Below, piece by piece: positions 19,275 through 28,005 of a DNA stretch of 52,984 nucleotides. The stretch comes from Phycisphaerales bacterium (lineage in GTDB: Bacteria; Planctomycetota; Phycisphaerae; Phycisphaerales; SM1A02), in the NCBI GenBank assembly GCA_028278245.1, contig JANQEQ010000068.1, positions 1-52,984 on the forward strand, in the 5' to 3' direction. The notes below the pieces were generated by a model. It worked only from the letters and a program-made list of their open reading frames with translations, had not been told where the DNA came from and did not search any database. Positions within the stretch are counted from its first letter, which is position 1; the number at the start of each line of letters is the position of its first letter. Both the position numbers and the translations under genes were made by a program.

Positions 19275-21425
19275 TCAGTCGTCACTACTTTCCACGTTGG
19301 TCGGCTGAATTTCTGTTTTATTAACGATTGGAGGTAATTCACCGTAATGGAATGTATCTTCATCAATGCCCAACGCATCCATATTTGATTTGTAAATATC
19401 ATTGGCTACGCGTGTGCCGGGAATCTCAATGCCATGTTCGTCGATGGTCCAGCATACCTCAGCGCCCAGGATCCCATCGCACAGTGATCGGATACGTACG
19501 GCTCTCCCTGCATCAGCGCCTTGAGCCGGGGCGGAGAGTACTGTTCTCCCGAAAAGATGTAGCTTATCCATTGGAAGAATGCACTGATACCACTCTGGCT
19601 GCGGGATTCCTGAAAGGTCGGGCGTTTCGAGATACGTGTTGTTGATCATGCCAAGTTGTGGCTTGACAGAAAACAGTATTCGTGGATGACTACCCTTAAT
19701 CCGAATGTTTTCAGCATCTCTATGTTCCCAGTTTTTGTAACTGTTAAATCCCTTGAATACCAACTGTTGTACATCCGGCATCCAGTATGGCGGGTCGAGA
19801 TGACCATCGTGCCAAAACTGCCAGAGTAATTCTCCGTTCAGGGTGTAGATGCGCACACAACATCGTGAGTACGGATGATGATAGTAGATTCCAATTACTT
19901 CAGGTCCGTCGTATTCTTTGAAGATGTCCGTTGTACTCACATGCTGAACACCAAATTCGTGTGCCTCTATATTGCGATTTGAAGGATCGGACGGAGGAAT
20001 GTACTCCTGTGTAATAGTCTTGCACCAGATTGGTATGTCTAAATTACCCTCGCAGGGGAACATACATAGTGCCCCGGACCGTGGATTGTGTTGGTCGGAA
20101 CTGTACCCTATGAGGGCTCCATGTCCGCTGCCGAGTGTCGGGAACTTAACAAGCTCCGTTGCCCTGATACCCTCCTCAACGATAGTCCCCCACGAGTGCA
20201 TGATTCTACCGCCGACTGAAACAAGACATGCTTCGCGACCCTCGTCCCTCAGCAGGAAGTGATCTGGGCGGGTATTGAGATATGAAAGCGCTCCCCATGT
20301 CCCGACGATGATTAGAGGTACAATCGTCAACCATGCCGTGCTAGTTGTAACGATCGGATGCCTACCCATCCAGCGTGTGCTCCGCTGCCAGAGGGTGGGC
20401 TGGCTTGCGTCGATCGGCTCGCCGTTGAGGTGCCGGCGAAGGTCGGAACTCAACTCCGCTGCTGATTGGTAACGCTGGGTCACATCCTTCTGCAGCGCTT
20501 TGAGAATGATCGTCACAATATCGCGGTGTAACTTGCGGACAAATGATTGTGGTGGTGCGGGATCAGCCTCCTGGATCATACGCGTCGCGCTGGGAAGGGA
20601 CATATTCGAAACGTCATAAGGCAACCGGCTGGTAACCAACTCGAAAAGCACAACGCCAAGCGAATACACATCACTGCGAATGTCCAGCTTCCGGGGATCA
20701 CCTTCACATTGTTCCGGGCTCATGTACTGGAGTGTGCCGATGAGCTGGCCGACAGCGGTGTGCATGGTGGTGACGGCAATGTCGGAATCGGTGGAACACG
20801 CGACACCAAAGTCAATTATTTTTGGACTTGTATCCGCGTGGATGTCCTCACCTCCAGTAGAAGAGGGGTGAACGCGGTCTTCATCAGGATCGGCGATGAG
20901 GATGTTGGCCGGCTTCAGGTCGCGGTGGATGATGCCTTTTTGGTGGCCGTGATGCACGGCATCACAGATTCTGATGAACAGCTCCAACCGCTGATTGAGT
21001 TTGAGTTGGTGAGCGTCTGCATACTCGGTGATAGTTTTAGCGCCGGGGATGTACTCCATGACAAAGTAGGGGATTTGTTGACCCTGATCCTCGAATGTGC
21101 CGGCATCGTGTACCTGGGCGATACCGGGATGTGAGAGACGTGCCAGCAGATCAGCTTCAAACTCAAAGCGACGGAGGGCGGATTGCGAAGTCAGGCCCCG
21201 ATTGAGCACCTTGATTGCCACGGTTCGGCGGGGGTGATCCTGCCGCGCTTCGTAGACTGTGCCCATGCCACCGGTGCCGATGACTCGGATGATGCGACAG
21301 CCGGCAATCTGCTCGGGTATAGCATTTTCTACCGATTTGGACTCATCTCCCTCGGATTGTGTGTGCGAGGGGTGGGGAGAGAGCAGATCTTCAGCAAGTT
21401 GTGCCGCTTGGCGGGGTGTGAGCAT
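19275..21425 (-). CDS. Membrane-anchored Hanks-type Ser/Thr protein kinase
   Basis: 716 residues. A complete kinase domain occupies about 43-335: P-loop IGTGGMG (49-55), Lys72 in VAIKVL, HRDLKPAN (167-174, catalytic Asp169), DFG (205-207) and activation-segment GTLQYMSPEQ. One transmembrane helix (about 359-383) separates it from a 330-residue extracytoplasmic region of unknown fold that mentions no known repeat. The N-terminal AEDLLS segment resembles the short leader of planctomycete kinases. It is transcribed divergently from an ECF-like sigma gene 119 bp away. Such kinase/sigma pairs recur in planctomycetes and suggest phosphorylation-controlled transcription, but the link is inferred. 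Confidence 0.9.
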   Translation of the reverse strand: MLTPRQAAQLAEDLLSPHPSHTQSEGDESKSVENAIPEQIAGCRIIRVIGTGGMGTVYEARQDHPRRTVAIKVLNRGLTSQSALRRFEFEADLLARLSHPGIAQVHDAGTFEDQGQQIPYFVMEYIPGAKTITEYADAHQLKLNQRLELFIRICDAVHHGHQKGIIHRDLKPANILIADPDEDRVHPSSTGGEDIHADTSPKIIDFGVACSTDSDIAVTTMHTAVGQLIGTLQYMSPEQCEGDPRKLDIRSDVYSLGVVLFELVTSRLPYDVSNMSLPSATRMIQEADPAPPQSFVRKLHRDIVTIILKALQKDVTQRYQSAAELSSDLRRHLNGEPIDASQPTLWQRSTRWMGRHPIVTTSTAWLTIVPLIIVGTWGALSYLNTRPDHFLLRDEGREACLVSVGGRIMHSWGTIVEEGIRATELVKFPTLGSGHGALIGYSSDQHNPRSGALCMFPCEGNLDIPIWCKTITQEYIPPSDPSNRNIEAHEFGVQHVSTTDIFKEYDGPEVIGIYYHHPYSRCCVRIYTLNGELLWQFWHDGHLDPPYWMPDVQQLVFKGFNSYKNWEHRDAENIRIKGSHPRILFSVKPQLGMINNTYLETPDLSGIPQPEWYQCILPMDKLHLFGRTVLSAPAQGADAGRAVRIRSLCDGILGAEVCWTIDEHGIEIPGTRVANDIYKSNMDALGIDEDTFHYGELPPIVNKTEIQPTNVESSDD

Positions 21426-21513
21426 AGAGAAACCTCCACCCGGACATACGACATTTTACTTCGTATCTAGCAGAGTTGAAGTTAGAATGTCGGCAGGTTA
21501 TGTGCAGAGGATA

Positions 21514-21538
21514 GAGTGTGGGGGGTGGGGGGGAGGAG
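21514..21538 (+). repeat. TGTG-G-rich tract in the kinase/sigma divergent region
   Basis: gagtgtg is followed by G5-6, T and G7 immediately before the ribosome site of the sigma gene. The same kind of tract recurs at 17766-17782, 17896-17909, 24475-24489 and 36085-36100. Confidence 0.55.
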
Positions 21539-21544
21539 GAATCA

Positions 21545-22270
21545 ATGAGTGCGGGTCATACTGCCAGCAACTTCAAGACGACGAGTTGGACACTGATTGC
21601 CAACGCGCAGCACGACGAGGCGGATCTTGAGGATCTGCTGCGGCGATATTGGAGCCCGGTGTATGCGTATCTTCGTCGCAAGGGAAATCAACCGGCTGAT
21701 GCTGCGGACCTGACGCAGGCGTTTCTGTCTGAGGTGATGCTTGGGAAGGACATGATCGGCAAGGCCGATGAATATCGCGGGAAGTTCCGCTCATATCTCA
21801 TCACCGCACTGAAACGTTTCGTGATCGATCAGTACCGGAGTGTGCATGGAAGAGATGGCCAGCGGGCAGTCATGTTCATTCCCAGGGATCAGGATTTATT
21901 CAATTCAGTGGAGTTGGATGAACGTGACGACCCGGCCGGAGCGTTTGATCGACAGTGGGCGACGACGGTGCTGAGTGAGGCGATTCAGCGCGTGGAGGCA
22001 TCGTGCCGGGACATGGGATTATTGCATCAATGGACTGCGTTTGAGGAGCGGATACTTCAGCCGGTGATGCATGGCTGTGAACCGACGCCGATTGAGGAGT
22101 TGAAAGCGCGATGCGGGGTACAGCAGTCACAGGAAATCTACAGTATGTTGCAGACGGTGAAGCGGAAGGTGGATCGTGAACTGCGCAACGTCGTGGAAGA
22201 GACCGTGACCAGGCCTGAAGATGTTGATCGGGAGATTCTGGAACTTCGCCAATATCTCTCGGCTGAGTGA
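21545..22270 (+). CDS. ECF-like RNA polymerase sigma factor (planctomycete type)
   Basis: 241 residues from the ATG at 21545, which follows ggaggaggaatca, a strong ribosome site; an earlier in-frame ATG at 21518 lies inside the G-tract. Region 2 is recognisable: DLLRRYWSPVYAYLRRKGNQPADAADL, QAFLSEVML and KFRSYLITALKRFVIDQYRS. Region 4 is less typical, and a roughly 60-residue spacer separates the two. This fits the ECF-like group seen beside Hanks kinases in planctomycetes. Its partner is probably the divergent kinase. No anti-sigma gene is adjacent. Confidence 0.85.
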   Translation: MSAGHTASNFKTTSWTLIANAQHDEADLEDLLRRYWSPVYAYLRRKGNQPADAADLTQAFLSEVMLGKDMIGKADEYRGKFRSYLITALKRFVIDQYRSVHGRDGQRAVMFIPRDQDLFNSVELDERDDPAGAFDRQWATTVLSEAIQRVEASCRDMGLLHQWTAFEERILQPVMHGCEPTPIEELKARCGVQQSQEIYSMLQTVKRKVDRELRNVVEETVTRPEDVDREILELRQYLSAE

Positions 22271-22426
22271 TAACTGACAGCGGCCGTCCCAGACAACTAG
22301 ACAGGTGACTGTGATCCAGCATAAACACTTTTCCAACAGCAGCTTATGACCGGTTTCACTTCGAATGGCGTTCTCCCCATCATGGGGATGCACTTCCATA
22401 AAATCCCATAAATCCAATGTTTTTTC

Positions 22427-22454
22427 TTGACTCCATTTGATTAGCATTTAGATT
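22427..22454 (+). promoter_or_regulatory. Candidate promoter in the 405-bp gap before the PEP-CTERM gene
   Basis: TTGACT (22427-22432) and TAGATT (22449-22454) are separated by 16 nt. This would give a leader of about 215 nt for the gene at 22676. The gap also holds two copies of caatgaagagagag (about 22454 and 22527). No coding sequence is credible in it. Confidence 0.4.
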
Positions 22455-22675
22455 CAATGAAGAGAGAGGATGGGTTTTGTACGTTGAGGCTGCGGTGCGC
22501 CTGTGGTTTCGCGTCAATTACTCCACACAATGAAGAGAGAGAACATCTCCGGAAGCTTTGCAGGTTTCCTGGTTGATTTCGTTTTGTGTTACCTGACCGG
22601 CTCGCCGCGTGGGGCAGGTCGGCTCTTGGTTTGTTTTCCCGGGGGTGGATGGAATAAATAGGAGTACATAGGACC

Positions 22676-23293
22676 ATGAAAAAATTACCTGTTTTCTTTG
22701 GGCTTGTTCTCGCCGCCGGCTTGGCAAGCACATCTAGCGCCGCGTTTAACAACGGCGATTTTGAGACCGGTGACTTTACCGGTTGGGACGTCGGTTTCAC
22801 TTCCAACGGCACGACCGCCTACCAGGCTGTGGAAATGTTCGATCTTGGTTATGGCTCGTCATATGCAGCCGCTTTCGCTGTGGGTCAAGTCACTTTCGAT
22901 CCCGGTAAGCAAGAGGGTGTCCTCCTCACGCAGGATATGTATCTAACCGCTGGGACTACCTACGACCTCGGTTTCCATGCAGCCGCATACCGACCTTCTG
23001 GCGGCACCAACCTTGAGGGTGGAGTTTTCGCATTGATCGTTGATGGCACCATCCTCGCTTCCTGGGCGTCCGGACAAATCTCCGGTGGTAATCCCCCGCT
23101 CCTCGGCAGTGTCGATGGGCAATACACCCCGGCCGTGAGTGGCACCTACACCGTAGGCGCGATGATTACCCGACCATACACTATTCCTGGTGATACTATC
23201 TATCAGTATGTCGATGACTTCTATGCCGTACCAGCACCCGGCGCTTTGGCGTTGCTGGGCCTTGCCGGTTTGATGAGTCGTCGTCGTCGCTAA
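22676..23293 (+). CDS. Secreted protein with PEP-CTERM-like sorting signal
   Basis: 205 residues: signal peptide (MKKLPVFFGLVLAAGLASTSSA), a carbohydrate-binding-like beta-sandwich body beginning FNNGDFETGDFTGWDV, and a C-terminal PEP-CTERM-type tripartite tail (VPAPGALALLGLAGLMSRRRR, split here as PAPGALALLGLAGL then an Arg cluster). By family such proteins are exported and then processed by an exosortase-type enzyme, possibly in biofilm or surface deposition. No exosortase gene is visible in the window. It has its own promoter candidate and terminator, so it is monocistronic. Confidence 0.85.
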   Translation: MKKLPVFFGLVLAAGLASTSSAAFNNGDFETGDFTGWDVGFTSNGTTAYQAVEMFDLGYGSSYAAAFAVGQVTFDPGKQEGVLLTQDMYLTAGTTYDLGFHAAAYRPSGGTNLEGGVFALIVDGTILASWASGQISGGNPPLLGSVDGQYTPAVSGTYTVGAMITRPYTIPGDTIYQYVDDFYAVPAPGALALLGLAGLMSRRRR

Positions 23294-23327
23294 AAATCGA
23301 ATTTAAATTTGAGCTCAATCACATATT

Positions 23328-23357
23328 GGCCACCCCCCACGTAGGGTGGCCTTTTTT
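23328..23357 (+). terminator. Intrinsic terminator after the PEP-CTERM gene
   Basis: An 8-bp stem (ggccaccc / gggtggcc) with an 8-nt loop is followed directly by six T residues, 35 bp beyond the stop. Confidence 0.9.
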
Positions 23358-23520
23358 ATGCCTCAACACAATTCCCCTCCCCCGATTCACGCATCTCCGG
23401 CGCTTCTCCGTCGCAGCCGGATAATCAGTAAGTCATCAACATCGGCGCATGGAAAAAGGATCTCCGGTGTGAGCCGAAGATCCGTGAGTTCATAGAGCAG
23501 CAATTTCAGGCAATGTGGAA

Positions 23521-24432
23521 TTACGCGCTCGCTGCTACCTGCGGTTGATCCAGGTGAACATCCATCTGAGGGAATGGGATACCGATGTTTGCTGCGTCCA
23601 GGCCGCTCTTGACCGATTCGGTGAGTTTTTCACGCACCGCCCAGTAGTCAGCGGTCTTGGCCCAGACGCGGACCGAATAATCTACGGATGAAGCGCCGAG
23701 TTCGGACAGGTAAACGACCGGATCGTTACCGGTGGATGCGTCGTGATTTTCCTGCGCCGCCTGCATGAGTACATCACGAGTCTGCTTGAGGTCGGCTGAG
23801 TAGTCCACGCCGACAGCCACATCGACTCTGCGCGTATCGTGGAAGGTGATGTTCTCAATGGTCGAGCCGAAGATAGAACCATTAGGCACGATGATGCGGC
23901 GGTTGTCCGGCGTGTCGAAAATGGTCGTGAACAGTGCGATCTCAACAATCTTGCCAGTAACACCTCCGGCGCTTACAGCATCACCCACCTTGAAGGGCCT
24001 GAAGACCAGCAGCATGACACCGGCAGCGAAGTTGGAGAGCGTTCCCTGGAAGGCCATGCCGATAGCAAACCCGGCAGCACCGAGGACGACGGCAAAGCTG
24101 GTGACATCGACGCCAAAGAGTCCCAGGCATCCGAGGACGGCGAAGAGGAGGATTGCCCAACGAGCCATTTTCGCGAAGAAACGGCAAAGTGTTTCATCAA
24201 GTTCCGCCCGACGAGTTGTCTTGTTGATAATGCGGGCAACCCAACTGGCAATAATCCAGGCAATAAAGAGGACGACAAGTACGCCAATGACCTTCATTGC
24301 GTAGGTCGTAATCAGATCGGAATTATCTGTGAGGTATTGCTGAACACCTGAAAGATCAGTCGGGATAGAGGACGAAGCCTCCTGAGAAGTTTCAGCAGTT
24401 GTTTCTGCTGCTTGTTCTAATTGTTCATCCAT
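23521..24432 (-). CDS. Small-conductance mechanosensitive ion channel (MscS family)
   Basis: 303 residues: three transmembrane helices in the first 140 residues, the pore-lining helix (GAAGFAIGMAFQGTLSNFAAGVMLL) and the beta-rich vestibule with FRPFKVGDAVSAGG and VPNGSIFGSTIEN. This is the standard MscS core. By family it opens under membrane tension to release solutes on hypo-osmotic shock in the inner membrane. The start ATG at 24432 has ggag upstream. It lies 58 bp downstream of a DUF481 gene in the same direction, with a G-tract between, so co-transcription is possible but unproven. Confidence 0.93.
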   Translation of the reverse strand: MDEQLEQAAETTAETSQEASSSIPTDLSGVQQYLTDNSDLITTYAMKVIGVLVVLFIAWIIASWVARIINKTTRRAELDETLCRFFAKMARWAILLFAVLGCLGLFGVDVTSFAVVLGAAGFAIGMAFQGTLSNFAAGVMLLVFRPFKVGDAVSAGGVTGKIVEIALFTTIFDTPDNRRIIVPNGSIFGSTIENITFHDTRRVDVAVGVDYSADLKQTRDVLMQAAQENHDASTGNDPVVYLSELGASSVDYSVRVWAKTADYWAVREKLTESVKSGLDAANIGIPFPQMDVHLDQPQVAASA

Positions 24433-24474
24433 TGTTTGTTCTCCAAATTTAAACTATCTGTGATTTATGAGTTA

Positions 24475-24489
24475 TGTGTGTGTGGGGGG
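24475..24489 (+). repeat. TGTG-G-rich tract abutting a stop codon
   Basis: gtgtgtgtg plus six G residues runs up to the stop codon of the DUF481 gene. In the minus-strand transcript it reads C6 then CACACA directly after the stop. It is one of several such tracts in this window. Confidence 0.5.
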
Positions 24490-24490
24490 A

Positions 24491-25447
24491 TCAATAGTCA
24501 AATGAGAGACCTGCAAAGATGCGCAGATCATTGTTATCCACACCGAGATCGACATCTGATTGGTATTCATGCTCCAATCCCGCATGGATACTGGTGTTGC
24601 TTTTGTCATCTACCTTGAGTGACCAGGACATGTGCGAGACGGAGCGGTATTCTCCAGACTTACCCAGGTCGGGATAGATCGTGGTTCCTGCGGTAAGACT
24701 TTGACGATCGGAGATTGTCCATTCCAGATCACCACCGAATAGAATTTCCGGGCGTAACTCTTCAGCTTCCGAGCCGAATTCCTTGGTTGCACCGGTACCT
24801 GCACGCAGGGTCAAATTGAAATCATCACGTTTGATCAGTTCATATCCCACACCGCCGTGCATACCGAGTCGATGTTCCCACGACTTGAATTCATCGTAGT
24901 CGTATCTGCCTTGAGCGAAGTAGATCCAGCGTGAATCCGGCAGCAGCCAATCGTGCAGAATCCCGGTGGTAAATCGATTCTCATTTCGATCACCGTTGTC
25001 CGAACCGTAGTAATACGTCGCATCCAATGCAGTTCGCGTCTGGTCGGTTTCACGCAGGGAGGTCGTTCCGATACGAAAATTCTGCGAGTCAGTGTTGCCT
25101 GCCGATGCACCCAGAGATAAGTCAAATTTCGAATTCCATTCCTTCTCGGGGACCGCAGCCGCCTCCTCTACATTATCAATGACATCCACGGGTACAGATT
25201 GATCAGCTGGCGGATCAATCATCATCGATGCAACTTCGGATGCGGGGATTTGAACCTGTCCAAGCACAGCATGTTCCATAACAACCAGTTGTTCATCGTG
25301 CTGGAGGATCGTGCCAGTGAGGCGATCACCACTCTGGAGAAAGATTTCATCTGCAGATACAGAAGAATCCAATAAGAAGTTGGCCATCCACAAGCTCAAA
25401 GTCATGGCAGGAAATGCTGCTGCTGAAGTGACAATTCGTTTTATCAA
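24491..25447 (-). CDS. DUF481 family outer-membrane beta-barrel protein
   Basis: 318 residues from a TTG at 25447, with aaggac upstream and an immediate signal peptide (IKRIVTSAAAFPAMTLSLWM). A longer frame reaches 25585 but its first 46 codons run over the terminator of the next gene, so they are rejected. After a short N-terminal region with an SH3-like strand pair (FLQSGDRLTGTILQHDEQL), the body alternates aromatic/hydrophobic strands (YFAQGRYDYDEF, LRIFAGLSFDY), as in DUF481 barrels. Such proteins have no firm biochemical role. Predicted outer membrane, upstream of an MscS gene. Confidence 0.75.
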   Translation of the reverse strand: MIKRIVTSAAAFPAMTLSLWMANFLLDSSVSADEIFLQSGDRLTGTILQHDEQLVVMEHAVLGQVQIPASEVASMMIDPPADQSVPVDVIDNVEEAAAVPEKEWNSKFDLSLGASAGNTDSQNFRIGTTSLRETDQTRTALDATYYYGSDNGDRNENRFTTGILHDWLLPDSRWIYFAQGRYDYDEFKSWEHRLGMHGGVGYELIKRDDFNLTLRAGTGATKEFGSEAEELRPEILFGGDLEWTISDRQSLTAGTTIYPDLGKSGEYRSVSHMSWSLKVDDKSNTSIHAGLEHEYQSDVDLGVDNNDLRIFAGLSFDY

Positions 25448-25510
25448 GGGGAAGTCCTTTTCCGGAAGGCTGATTGAGACGTAAGTGTGCTTTGGATAAG
25501 TGTGAGGTGG

Positions 25511-25549
25511 AAAAAGGGCGACACGTGGACATGCCTCCGTGTCGCCCTT
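25511..25549 (-). terminator. Intrinsic terminator after the DUF11 lipoprotein gene
   Basis: A perfect 12-bp stem (aagggcgacacg / cgtgtcgccctt) with a 12-nt loop; on the minus strand it is followed by a T-run. It lies 55 bp beyond the stop of the gene at 25604. Confidence 0.85.
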
Positions 25550-25603
25550 CTGTTCGGTTGTGTCGGTGCCGTTCCAGGCACTCAACAGGAATTATTGCGC
25601 CAC

Positions 25604-27208
25604 TTATTCGTAGATGTTCGTGGCTTCGGTTTCCTCAACAGGTCGGGTCAACTGATCGCTGGTCATCTGGACCGAGAATCGGATATCTCCAGCCGAGACA
25701 CACTTGGCGACCACGCGGAAGACAGCCTTCTCCTGGGCAGCCAGGCTGGGTAGTGGGGCAAATGTGATGACCTGACCACGGGCTGATCCGCGGGTTGCAC
25801 CGGAGGATGAAACGTACTGTTGGGCGTTCTCCAGAGTGCAGACGATCTGGATGTTGGTATCGGGGGCTGAGCCTTGGTTCGTGACCGTGATCACGTAGGT
25901 CTCGTTGTCGCCGACTTCGATCGGGTCATCGATGTCGATAACTTCGAGCAGGATTGCCGGGATACCGGTAACCTCACTGGAGCAGGAATCAGTCACTGTT
26001 GCGGCGCAGTAAGCCATGGCTGAAGCAGTGTTGCGATACATGCCGGCGCCGGCCGGATTCAGACGCATCGTGACGGTTCGGCTGGCCTTGGGAGCCATTG
26101 TTCCGAGATCCCAAACAACCTTGTTGCCGACAACGCGGCCACCCTCACTGGCTCGGACAAATGTCGTGCCGGCGGGGAGGACATCTTCGAGGACGGTGTC
26201 ACGCGCATCGCCGTCGCCGGTGTTGGTGACGGTGATGGAGTAATCAAGCGGTCGGCCGATGAACTGCAGACCCGGGCAGGTTTTCGTGATCGTGAGTACC
26301 GGCTGTCGGACGACTGTGGTTACGACGCCGGAGGTAGCCGTCATACCACCATCACCTGTTGCGGTTGCCTTGTTCTCAAATCGTCCGGTGCGTTCTGCAG
26401 TAACTCTTGCAGAGAAGGGCTTGGATGCACCCGGAGCAAGGGTACCGGCATTGAAGGTGAGCATCTGGCCACCACCAGCTGCAGTGAGTCCGCTGGGCAG
26501 GGGGTCGGTGATCTTCACGTTGTCAATGGAGCCGGTTCCGGTGTTGGAAACCTCGAATCGGTAGACGATTTCCTCGCACTTGAGGACTTCAGACGGCCCG
26601 GTCTTGGTCAGCTTGAGTCTCGGCTCGACGACCGGTACGCATGCACAAAGCAGAGTGTTGTAGGACACGGACGCGCAGTTGCACACGGAGCCTTCAGCCA
26701 TGGCTGTGCCATTGGCGCGAATCGTTACGGATTCACCAGCTCCCAAAGTGCCCAAAGCCCAAGTCAACACGCCACCCGGGTTGACATCAGCCCGAGGATC
26801 GGAACTGTTGAACTTGAAGTTGTCACCGAGATCATCCGTGACCACAACCTCCTGCAGATCATTGCTGGTCAGGTTCGTCACGACGAGCATGAAATCAAAT
26901 GGTTGATTCAGGCGAACTTCGTGGGGGAGGCCTTTTTCGAGACAGACAGCGCTTGTTTTAGCGTCACCCGTTGGGAAAGCCATGGAGGACCAGTTCCAGT
27001 CGGCATCAGAGAGGCGTGTGGGGCAGCCGCACGGGGGCGGTGGTGGTGTTGGCCTAGGAACAGCGCCGGTTGTTGGAGGTGAAACCTCATAGGGGACGTA
27101 ATCATCTGTAGTCGGTGGAACCGGTTTCTGCTGCGTTGTGCAACCAGCAAGGGCAATCGCTGCCACAAGACCAGTTGCGAGAGATAGGCTGAGCACTTTG
27201 GATCTCAT
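25604..27208 (-). CDS. OmcB-like lipoprotein with repeated DUF11 domains
   Basis: 534 residues from the ATG at 27208 (ribosome site aagga). It has a lipoprotein signal ending ALAGC (Cys23), then a Pro-rich linker (PTPPPPPCGCP) and about four DUF11-type beta-sandwich repeats of the form LTKTGPSEVLKCEEIVYRFE / VSNTGTGSIDNVKITDPLP and ITVTNTGDGDARDTVLEDVL. The Cys content is high. The arrangement resembles the chlamydial cysteine-rich outer-membrane protein OmcB, and the Planctomycetes-Chlamydiae relationship makes that comparison plausible, but homology is only by domain. Probably a cell-envelope structural protein. Single gene with its own terminator. Confidence 0.75.
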   Translation of the reverse strand: MRSKVLSLSLATGLVAAIALAGCTTQQKPVPPTTDDYVPYEVSPPTTGAVPRPTPPPPPCGCPTRLSDADWNWSSMAFPTGDAKTSAVCLEKGLPHEVRLNQPFDFMLVVTNLTSNDLQEVVVTDDLGDNFKFNSSDPRADVNPGGVLTWALGTLGAGESVTIRANGTAMAEGSVCNCASVSYNTLLCACVPVVEPRLKLTKTGPSEVLKCEEIVYRFEVSNTGTGSIDNVKITDPLPSGLTAAGGGQMLTFNAGTLAPGASKPFSARVTAERTGRFENKATATGDGGMTATSGVVTTVVRQPVLTITKTCPGLQFIGRPLDYSITVTNTGDGDARDTVLEDVLPAGTTFVRASEGGRVVGNKVVWDLGTMAPKASRTVTMRLNPAGAGMYRNTASAMAYCAATVTDSCSSEVTGIPAILLEVIDIDDPIEVGDNETYVITVTNQGSAPDTNIQIVCTLENAQQYVSSSGATRGSARGQVITFAPLPSLAAQEKAVFRVVAKCVSAGDIRFSVQMTSDQLTRPVEETEATNIYE

Positions 27209-27247
27209 TTCGTTATTCCTTACTATAAAGTCGATGAATTCGTGCAG

Positions 27248-27270
27248 AAATGCCCCCCTGGGGCATTTTA
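27248..27270. promoter_or_regulatory. Hairpin in the leader of the DUF11 lipoprotein gene
   Basis: aaatgcccc / ggggcattt forms a 9-bp stem with a short loop about 40 bp upstream of the start. It could be a leader structure or the end of an upstream transcript; no T-run supports the second reading. The rest of the 269-bp gap (27209-27477) holds a second, weaker hairpin near 27345-27370 and no gene. Confidence 0.4.
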
Positions 27271-27477
27271 AAATAGGCATTTGATCGCTATTTGGCATAC
27301 ACTCGGCAACCTTTGCCGATAATTTTGACATGAATAACTGGGTAAGATGAATGAAAAAACTTCATTCGTCAAGTCTTTGCACCGTAAGTCTTTCTATTTA
27401 CGGAAACAATGTCATAAAAACAGCGGTGAAAACTCCTTCTGGCAGGGATTGTTTGGTCCAACATATTGAATTGTGGA

Positions 27478-28005
27478 TTACTCACTTGGTAATACTTCCA
27501 GCTTTGCCGGCGTCCAAATGATTATAGGACGTTGAAGCCAGTCAGTGAGATTATAAATATCTGCCTGACCTCGAGGCCAGGCATCAAGAACATAAGCCTG
27601 TGCAAGATCGTCAATAGTAATCAACTCATGTTGATCAATATGTTGTGGATCATACACCACCACGGCGTGATGTTCATTATCCGTACCAGAATTGATTGCA
27701 ATTCCACACGCATCCCAGCCAACCTGGTGAACTGAACTTATAACTTCTCGATAGACCCACTCCTGCCAATGATGACACAGACCGACCTGGGTTTCTCCAC
27801 CCATGTTCACCCAGATGTTTCCCATCCATCCACTGTTCCAGGAATAGCGGGAACCATCATGAGCAGCCTGGACTGCCACCTGAAAGGAGTCGTATATCTG
27901 CACAAGACTCGGATCCTCAAGCATTGCAGGATCAATGGGATGAATCGAGTGGCAGCCAGAAAGCACGAGGATGGCTGCTAATGGGATGAAGTTTCTTAGA
28001 GTCAT
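27478..28005 (-). CDS. Lipoprotein of unknown function with a possible Cys-His-Asp triad
   Basis: 175 residues with a lipoprotein signal (MTLRNFIPLAAILVLSGC, Cys18). I do not recognise the family. Three conserved-looking elements appear in transglutaminase/papain-like order: Cys in VGLCHHWQEWVYREV, His in NEHHAVVVYDP, and Asp in AYVLDAWPRG. This is the order seen in the transglutaminase-like cysteine hydrolase superfamily, so an enzymatic role is possible but unproven. It is followed directly (1 bp gap on the map) by queG on the same strand upstream, but there is no functional link that I can see. Confidence 0.55.
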   Translation of the reverse strand: MTLRNFIPLAAILVLSGCHSIHPIDPAMLEDPSLVQIYDSFQVAVQAAHDGSRYSWNSGWMGNIWVNMGGETQVGLCHHWQEWVYREVISSVHQVGWDACGIAINSGTDNEHHAVVVYDPQHIDQHELITIDDLAQAYVLDAWPRGQADIYNLTDWLQRPIIIWTPAKLEVLPSE

